In this document: one piece after another, positions 56,955 through 64,000 of the stretch | Layout of the letters: each line of letters begins with the position of its first letter | How positions within the stretch are numbered: position 1 is the stretch's first letter | Origin: Stereum hirsutum FP-91666 SS1 | Taxonomy: Eukaryota; Basidiomycota; Agaricomycetes; Russulales; Stereaceae | DNA length: 64,000 nucleotides | Assembly (NCBI RefSeq): GCF_000264905.1 | Contig: NW_006763136.1 | Location: 353,934-417,933, forward strand | Direction: 5' to 3' | Position numbers and translations under genes: made by a program | The notes under the pieces: generated by a model | The model's database searches: none | Seen by the model: the letters and a program-made list of their open reading frames with translations, nothing else | Told to the model about the DNA's origin: nothing

Positions 56955-57619
56955 ATGCTTTCTTCCATCCTCGGTGGCGGCAAAGAACGCCTCTACATAA
57001 CTGTTAACCATCGCTATGACCAAGGAGGTGAGCCATCGTCATCCGTCCTGCTTGCTATTCATAAATAGGTAGCAGAGACTTACGACCGTGCCACCTACTG
57101 CGCCACACAGGCTATCACTGGGCCCTGGTTCTATCTCCCAAGGACCGACCTAATACCGAAGAGGACAATTCCAACAAACCCGACTCCAGACGCTGGCATC
57201 TCACAAACCAAGCTCGCGGTAGTGACGGTCGCAGGCAGCGGATGGTCCAGGTCCCTTGGTTCCTGGAAAGAGACGATGTTAGCATGTTCGCCAGCATAAG
57301 CCTGATTGCCCGCATCATGATTGGGAAGTTCAAGACGAGCGAGCACGATGCCATCGTTCAACGCATTGATGCTGCCGTCGATCGGGTCCCGATTGACCAT
57401 AGCAACCCTGACTTAAATTGTGGGACGTGGCTCTTGCAGGTGGTGGATGTGCTGATTGCTGAGAAGTTGATTGAGTTGAGCGTCCCAAACGTGGCGGCAT
57501 TGGAAAGCAGGGCGGTCGAGGAGGCGAACAGGGTGATGGCGAGGATCATCGCGCGTGAGCTTACGATCGACAAGAAGAGCGCGATCCCCATTATCGATAT
57601 GCGCGCCAGACAGGACTAG
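56955..57619 (+). CDS. DUF6914-like protein (207 aa)
   Basis: Two exons (56955-57027, 57069-57619) sum in frame. Motifs: ERLYITVNHRYD, HTGYHWALVLSPKDRP, SRRWHLTN, VPWFLERDD, SISLIARIMIGKF, IDAAVDRVPIDHSNPDLNCG and TWLLQVVDVLIAEKLIEL. The order YHWALLLSPK - W.(V/L)TN - ARI.IGK - VP......W.C..W(V/L).D.L is what I know from the fungal DUF6914 family; function unknown. The pattern (a His in HW, a Cys before the WxxxxxD helix) hints at a papain-like/NlpC-type fold, which is speculation. The 41-nt intron is very short. Confidence 0.65.
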
Positions 57620-57689
57620 GATGAGAACGAATAGTTTGGAAGGGGTCTATATTTTTGTACGATACAGGAAAAGGGTTTATCAGTAGCGC

Positions 57690-57800
57690 ATGATAGTTTG
57701 GGACTTCGATGTATGGCAACGAAGCACATCGCACACAGAGATCATATTGAGAACAAAACATCAGAGGGGTAACGATATGGGAAAAAGATAATCAGATGAA
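57690..57800 (+). repeat. Direct repeat, right copy
   Basis: Partner of 56110-56225. The two copies bracket the DUF6914-like gene, consistent with a small tandem duplication or an inserted segment. Confidence 0.5.
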
Positions 57801-57895
57801 CAAGGAAAGAAGACACATATAGCTGCTATTTCCTTGTCAGCGTACAGTCTATCACGGTGGCACAGAAAATGTGACTTACCACGAGTGAGCCAGCC

Positions 57896-58858
57896 TCACC
57901 GATATGACTTCTTCGGATTAGTGGGAAACTCAGTAAAAGCACCTGGGCGATAGAGGTGCCTCTCTCCCGCCAGCTGCAATTCGTAGTTCTGCCCCGACCC
58001 TCGCTGCACAGCTTCGTGCCATTCAACAGGCGTGCCCAGATCCGAGTAGCGCTCCTTCGTCACTTCCCAATACTCGGGCCGCCACCCAGCACTATCCCAA
58101 TCGATTATAGCTGCTATCTTCCCGTCGCGGACGAGAACATTCCGTGGAGCGAGGTCGCCGTGGGTAAATTTCGAGGTGTAAGATTTCGAATGTGAGAGAA
58201 AGACCTCGACCCAGCCTTCCTCGTTCCAAGAGTCAAGGTCGGTATCCTCTCGGAGAAAGCGATGGAATTCATCATGGGTTTCGAAAGGTCCAGCTGGGTA
58301 GATTCCAAAGCGATGATCGTATGCAGACGCACCATTAACGGCGCAAACGGCCTCGGGATACGGTGGCGGCAGGGCTCGCAGTTGTCTGACGTAGTCTTCG
58401 AGTTCATCCATCATTTTCCTCTTCTCGTCTTGAGACATTCGGTCCCATGATTTCAACGGGTTTTTTCCCTTGATGTACTCCATCTCGATGTGTACCATCC
58501 CACAGATCGTGTATGACCGATAAACTCGTGGAACAGGTATGGTCGTGTGTGCGGCCACGAAACGCATCGACTCTGCCTCCGCCTCTGTGATGGCCCACCC
58601 TCGTTTCAGGACTGTATGTGGTCCAATTCTGAACGTGCGATCCCCGAGACCAGAATTGTGAGGGGTAAAAAGGCGACACAGCTGAATACGGAGACGTAAT
58701 GCCTGCCAATGCAACCATTCTCTACCTCGTGGCCTAAAAAAACGATAATGCAGGTTGTCGACATCATCATCGCGATGGTTTGGCTCGCGCGGTTGAAGAG
58801 GAGGACGGTAGGCTGGACTGTGAGTATCAGCCTCGACTTTGATCGTTTTGGCTGCCAT
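57896..58858 (-). CDS. Aminoglycoside-phosphotransferase-fold kinase-like protein (320 aa)
   Basis: Single exon from ATG 58858. The N-lobe includes VLKRGWAITEAEAESMRFVA (Lys and Glu positions), then IPVPRVYRSYTICGMVHIEM with hinge-like EYIKGKNPL. The catalytic loop FTHGDLAPRNVLV has the HGD Asp and downstream Asn; the metal-binding motif is AAIIDWDSAGWRPEYWE. All key residues of the APH/choline-kinase-like superfamily are present. Such genes are strongly expanded in mushroom genomes and the substrate is usually unknown; drug resistance should not be assumed. Confidence 0.9.
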   Translation of the reverse strand: MAAKTIKVEADTHSPAYRPPLQPREPNHRDDDVDNLHYRFFRPRGREWLHWQALRLRIQLCRLFTPHNSGLGDRTFRIGPHTVLKRGWAITEAEAESMRFVAAHTTIPVPRVYRSYTICGMVHIEMEYIKGKNPLKSWDRMSQDEKRKMMDELEDYVRQLRALPPPYPEAVCAVNGASAYDHRFGIYPAGPFETHDEFHRFLREDTDLDSWNEEGWVEVFLSHSKSYTSKFTHGDLAPRNVLVRDGKIAAIIDWDSAGWRPEYWEVTKERYSDLGTPVEWHEAVQRGSGQNYELQLAGERHLYRPGAFTEFPTNPKKSYR

Positions 58859-59280
58859 TCGCGACCTGAGCTGCTGATATTTAGGGTGGCGTTGTCAGTT
58901 TCGATGATAAACCGAAGTTGAGATCTGTGAGAGGAAAGAGAATGTAGTTCACCGTGAAAAGTAGCGCTGTTACAAGTTATATAGACAACACAAGGCGTTG
59001 TATGATGTGATGGAACTTTGGGGGGAGCAATATGAATGGAACAGAACTTGAAAGAGGTTCAAGTTTGGTTGAGCTTCGGAAACGAGCCGCGAACCAGTCG
59101 GGAGTTGCCGGTCGGAAACCGACCTTTTCTGCCCGATTTCTGCCTCAGCAGGCTGTAGCTTCCCGTCCTTCGACCACAGCACCATCTCACTTGTCCTTAG
59201 GTATTGTCACCACAAAGTTTTCATGAAACTAAGTACTACGGTTCGAATATATATCAAGTACCGTGCAGTGCGAACTACCG
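58859..59280. other. Intergenic
   Basis: Upstream of the APH-like gene and downstream of the membrane protein gene, both on the - strand. No coding signal recognised. Confidence 0.35.
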
Positions 59281-61565
59281 CTACCGTGTATGTTTACTTG
59301 TCCACACCGGGGTAAAAGTGTCGATCAGTAACGTTCGGACTAGGCGTACGCATCTCGATAAATGCAGCCTGGTCATGAGCTTCGCCTGACCACCGTGGGG
59401 TCCCCCCTGCCATCCTCCTTGGATCAGACCAGTGATTATCCTTATGCTCGATAATCCCAACGTCCATCGCGACCTCTTCGAGGAATCCTGCCATGCCGTT
59501 GCTTTCGCAGTCAGATTGGAGTCGTGGGTAGTGTTGGTGTATCGACGCCCTGTACCACGCGAAGTTGCTGAAGATGCCGAAGGGGGTGATTGGTCTACCG
59601 CCTGTGAAGACAAAGTCTCAGTTCCCAGATCTCTCGTGTCAAGAATGTTAAGGTAGCCGGCGAGTAGATCGAACGTACCAGCGACCACGGCCCATACAGT
59701 CCTGCCGAAGACGATAACGAAGATCCCGTTAAGGGTGACGAATACCCCACCAAGTTTACCGATGACACTTAAGAGAGCTGTGAACATTGACGGAGGGTCG
59801 GTGGGAGTCATGACGTCCGATGTGGTCCAGTTAGAATAGAAAGGAGTGAGCGTGACGGTAGGCATGTTTGTGAATGTAGTGGGTACGATGGTATCTGTTG
59901 TATGAGAATGGATAAATACGTCTCCTGAGTGAAAGAAGAAGATGTGTCTAGACGTACCAAAGTTATACCGTAGCCAGTTCGTGTCGCCAATAATCTTCTG
60001 CTCGGGTGACATGTACACATCTAGGTTCGCACCTACTGGGAGGATGTACGGAGCCGAGAGGTTCGTAGCAGGCGGATCGGATATGTCCTCGGAGCTAGTG
60101 TCAAACACCCACATATACCGACGAACGGGGGATGAGAAGAATAGTTGTGAGCTGATGATAGCTATGGTGTATAGCTGAAAGTCAGAAAATCGCCCGAATA
60201 CGTGATGATTGAAACGGACTTACATCCTCCTTCAGAAGAGATATGGCAATCCACGGCTGACAGTTCACTGTCTCCACGGGGGAGCAGCAGCGTCGTGTTT
60301 CGACACCACGCTGTCACTGGGTAGGCATCGTATGTGCTGAGGCCGGACTGGGAGCTGTCGAAGCTGTAGACGAAATCGGTACGAGTCTGATTGTTGTAGT
60401 CGTGCCTCATCCCGGTAGACGAGTTGACGAAGTTCAGACCATTGTTGTTGAACGTCACGGATAGATTAATCAGCTCGTAGTTGACCGCATTGTGCGCTTC
60501 TGCCCTGGCCTAGGGTAGTTTGTCGGTCAAACTTGCTGGTTGAAGACGATTCTGCGGGTACTCACTGAGATGATACGAAGATTGTTGTCCCCTGCACCGT
60601 ATGAAGGAACGACGGATCGTTCCACTGTCTGTCCACCCGCCTGTTGGAGGGCCTCCTTTCTGACGTCTGCAAGAATCGCTATACCATACGTGATGAGCCC
60701 AAGGAGTGCATATACGGCGAAAAGACCGCGAATGATGCCGAGCGCAGCGGGTTCAAATCTGAAAGATACTTGCTCAGAGCTCGTAACGAGGAGAAAGCGA
60801 TGTACGCACGGATGTTTTCTCGCGATCGTCTGTCTAAAGATGATAAAGGAGCAATGCCGTTCAAGCCTTTCGCGCTCCGTGTCGCATCGGAGAGGGCCAT
60901 ACAGTCTCTTGTAGATAGGCGCGTTATCGTAGGATGGAGGGTCTGACGAAGTTGGCGGTATGGCGAAGAAGGTGTCGATGGCGCCTGGTATTCTTAGCGG
61001 AATGATGACGATGAATAACATGTACAGGAAGCAAAATGATGGGATGCCGAATCGGATGATCTGAAAGAATGGGTTCCACCCCGGACGAGCGCTAGTGGAC
61101 TCCAACCAGTCGTTGTTGACCACTATGTTGGGTATATATGGAAGTACTACATATACAATGACCATCAGAGAAAGTAAGATATCTAGGGGAACGGAACGTA
61201 CTCCACATCGTCGGAACCAGAGCTCCTGTGAGCAGAAAGTCTGCTAGGATCGCCAGGTTTGGTGATGGTCGTCGTTTGAGGGTCATATAATCACTGGATG
61301 TAAAGATGAGCAAGCTGGTCTATGGTCATTCGTCATAATATAAGTGGCTGACTTACAATAAGAGTAAGGACAGTATTATCGTAGTTGCTACGAGTCCAGC
61401 CAGTGCCGTTCCCCAAATGGACCACTGGGAGGAGTTCGGTTTGAAGCCGATGACGAGGTACACGAGGATCAGGGGATATAAGACTAAGAGACATCCATGG
61501 AAAAGGACTCGAAGCAGAAAGAGATCTAGTGCTGCCAGAGGCTTAGTCGATACACCCACTCTCAT
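59281..61565 (-). CDS. Multi-pass membrane protein of unknown function
   Basis: ATG 61565 (MRVGVSTKPLAALDLFLLRV) is followed by several exons. Membrane segments: GCLLVLYPLILVYLVIGF, LVATTIILSLLLL, FGIPSFCFLYMLFIVIIPL, FAVYALLGLITYGIAILADV, a luminal-looking region with NxS/T sites (LNFVNSSTGMRH, NNQTRTD, RNTTLLLPRGD), and a late GGVFVTLNGIFVIVFGRTVW. Cys residues (AWCRNTT, VDCHISSEGGC) may form disulfides. I recall similar agaric proteins ending in a GKLGGVF.TLNGIF segment, without known function. The last about 90 residues look atypical, so the 3' end may be misread or eroded. Exon borders are approximate. Confidence 0.65.
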
Positions 61566-62275
61566 CGTCTCGTTTGGAACTTTAAGGAGAGGACGTGTTA
61601 TGGTTGGTGAAGGCAAGCAAGAAGGAGGGAAGTGTGAGCGCTATGCCCACACACCAACAGAAAGCCTTGGCTGCTTCGTCTATGTAATCTCATCACGAAA
61701 TTGACGGTAATGTTAAAGTTTCGCGAGACACTCGTTGCACCAAATTGTCAGGGAAGGGTGGCGGGGTTGAGGGTAGAAGCGCACTAGCGGCCTCACTGCC
61801 ACTTCTCACTGCATGGTTGCTACCGACATTATGTCTGGAGGATCCGGGTTTACGGACCTTCGCGGGAGCACAGGAAAAACAAGACGATCATTCGCCCACG
61901 AAGGCAGGCCAATGATCCGTCGCAGAAAGGAGAGAACAATGGAATGTCCCTTCAGGTTAAATTCAACCTGCGCTCCCGGCCGTCTCCGTGGAGTGTGGCG
62001 CAAGCCAGACAGGCGCCACGCAGTCCTGTGCCCTCTAACCACCATCTTTCTGTCGTGTTCTACTCACTCGAAGTCAGTAGTTATAACTCCCAGATCAGCC
62101 TTGAGCAAGAGAATACTTATTGCTTCTTGATCATCTTTGGCACGAACTTCGAAAGCAGCCTTGAGGTTGAACTTGCTTCCTGCGTCGCTTGGAACTTTTG
62201 GACCCATTCTGCCGTGGCAATTTATGACAGTCGTCTGCATCATTTGACGCCAATACCACACCGAAGTCAAAATAA
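61566..62275. other. Divergent intergenic region
   Basis: About 700 bp between the membrane protein (-) and the beta-helix gene (+), probably containing both promoters. Short ORFs only. Confidence 0.35.
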
Positions 62276-64000
62276 ATGGAGGAAAAAATATCCAACGTCG
62301 CAGGTCGCTTCAAGAATCGCTTTGGTCTTGGTGGGCCAAGTGGCGCCCCACCGTTCCCCTCTTCTCCGTCCCCATCCCAGTACGGGCAATCGTCCTCACA
62401 CGGAGGGAGCAACTCAGGACATGGACCGCCGCCCCCGATTCCACCTCGCCCCGGTGGAAGCAAAAGCTTCGATGATATCGGCCATCCGAGTCCGCCGTCG
62501 ATATCACGTAGTGCTCGTTTTGACGCTGGCGCCATCTACGCTCCAGGAGCTTTTCCTACCCCGGAGCTTCCTGAGTACCCTTTACAGAGGTATTGAGATG
62601 TCCAAGGCTCTCATTCAGTCAGCACTATCTAACATATTTGTGTCGATAGATATCGTATATTGGAGCCCTCATCCACGGATGACTATACGTCGACGACCAT
62701 CCAAAAGGCTCTTGACGAGCTCGGTCCTTCAGCTACGGTATACCTACCTCCGAGGACGGCGTGGAGGATCCATAAGACCATTACTCTTCAAGAATATCAA
62801 GAAATCGCGACCTTCGGTTATCCCGCCTCGCATGATGATATGGCGCTCCTAGATGCACAGGAGGACTGCACTCCTCATGTCATTCACGCATTCGACAAAT
62901 CTGGTATTCGGATCCGCAATTTGATCCTTGAAGGTAATAAGGAGAAATATGGGTGGGACGACAAGGGAGGCTGTATGATTCAACTCGGCGGTGGTAAAGC
63001 TCACAATCAGGTTAATTCTTCATTTTCTTTGCCTGTGACGTTCCATCAAATGCTCATTGCGACTATAGGTCCTTGATCGCTGCGTCATCCGTAATCCAAG
63101 ACACTGGTCTTGTGTTCAAGCGTTTGACGGTTCTCACAATGTCCGCATCACGAACAACTTCATTGGTCCTGCTGGTGTCGGCTGTGACATTGAGCAGGGT
63201 CATTGGGCGGATGGAATTTCGTTTGCAGCTGCAGATGGGTTGGTCGCGGGGAATCTTGTCACCGATACTACGGACGGAGGTATAGGTAAGGCTTATTTCG
63301 ACAGACCGAAGCGCGGTGATTCTCACAATACCGCAGTGCTGTTCAACGCAACCGGAACGCTCGTTACCTCGAACACCGTGGTCACGAAGAGTCGTCTTGG
63401 CCTAGGCGCCATCAACATGGTGGACCATATTGTTTGTGAGTATCCTTTCAAACGTCCGGAACTGTATACTGAGAAATCTGCATCCACTCAGACGACGGCA
63501 ACTACAACTTTACTCGGGTAACCCACAACACCATCGTCGCCGCCGGGACGATGCTCAAGATCGGAATCGGTCAAGGCCTCTCCGTCTGGTGGGCTCCCGA
63601 CAAACGTCAGATCAATTATGGCGGTACCGTCTCGCACAACCTCATCACCCGCGATCTTTCCCATGTTCCGGGCGCAGGTCATGGACTTGGCGAGGGCACA
63701 GTTGGGTACGGCTATCCCGTCGGAAGCGACATTGCCCATTGGACGTGTATTGACAACGTCTCTGATCCCAATGTCATCTACCGTGGCGATACTTCTGGCA
63801 CCTTGCCTGGATATCTTAATGCCAGTCCTGGCCCTTTCATCCATGACCCATACGGAAACTCGGAAGGCCACGAAGCCGATGTGAGCACGTTGAGGCTGCA
63901 GCCGGAGTTCGTCCAGGGTAAAGTTTGGGGTCTACTTCGCATCGAACCCGGTCCATCCAAGGTCCTCGCGTACGATGGCGGTGGCCTCAAATTGCATCGC
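62276..64000 (+). CDS. Pectin-lyase-fold (right-handed beta-helix) protein, 3' partial
   Basis: Exons 62276-62589, 62650-63010, 63069-63285, 63337-63435 and 63492 onward; all joins are in frame and the gene runs off the right edge. The N-terminus is Pro/Gly/Ser-rich without a signal peptide (MEEKISNVAGRFKNRFGLGG, PPPPIPPRPGG). From RYRILEPSSTDDYTSTTIQK come beta-helix rungs: ATVYLPPRTAWRIHKTITL, GIRIRNLILEGNKEKYGWDD, HNVRITNNFIGPAGVGCDIE, GLVAGNLVTDTTDGGI, GTLVTSNTVVTKSRLGLGAI and THNTIVAAGTMLKIGIGQG. The repeated (N/S)N.I.. rungs and D-rich surface suggest a polysaccharide-active or -binding protein; the substrate is unknown. Lack of a secretion signal makes a cytoplasmic role or unconventional export possible. 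Confidence 0.82.

Overview
The window reads as nuclear DNA of a mushroom-forming basidiomycete (Agaricomycetes). The evidence is dense genes with many short introns (about 50-120 nt, mostly GTRNGT...YAG), agaric-type single-exon F-box-like genes, a C2-NACHT-TPR NLR architecture, a CAP59-type mannosyltransferase and a DUF6914-like gene. Gene models were spliced by eye; where I say the exon sum is in frame, I added up the exon lengths.

Layout. 0-5.7 kb holds conserved housekeeping genes: a SANT/Myb gene resembling ZZZ3 (-), the GPI-anchor gene PIG-F/GPI11 (-), a doubtful short gene (+) and ribosomal protein gene RPL34 (+). 5-21 kb is a tandem segmental duplication of the block [RPL34 + convergent NLR]. 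Copy A has an intact RPL34 (5031-5731) and NLR-A (6701-11190). Copy B has a decayed RPL34 (13556-14244, two premature stops) and NLR-B (15150-20960). Both NLRs have an N-terminal C2-like region, a STAND N-terminal region, a NACHT ATPase and an array of 46-residue TPRs: 8 units in A, 18 in B. 22.7-26 kb holds a 75-residue hydrophilic fungal protein and a multi-pass membrane protein. 26.5-49.1 kb is an F-box-like cluster: four + strand genes, an F-box/LRR-type gene, the cohesin loader MAU2/SCC4, degenerate copies of the F-box/LRR gene, and inverted copies of two F-box genes plus a fragment. 49.9-54.8 kb is a divergent pair, an SGNH-type membrane protein (-) and a GT69 CAP59-like mannosyltransferase (+), with a decayed SGNH fragment nearby. 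57-62 kb holds a DUF6914-like gene, an APH-fold kinase-like gene and a multi-pass membrane gene. The right edge cuts a pectin-lyase-fold beta-helix gene.

Stable core genes (RPL34, PIG-F, MAU2, SANT factor) are interleaved with two fast-turnover families: NLRs, probably non-self recognition receptors, and F-box proteins, probably SCF ubiquitin-ligase adaptors. Both families sit in recent local duplications that left pseudogenes. I saw no CRISPR, tRNA, rRNA or intact transposon.
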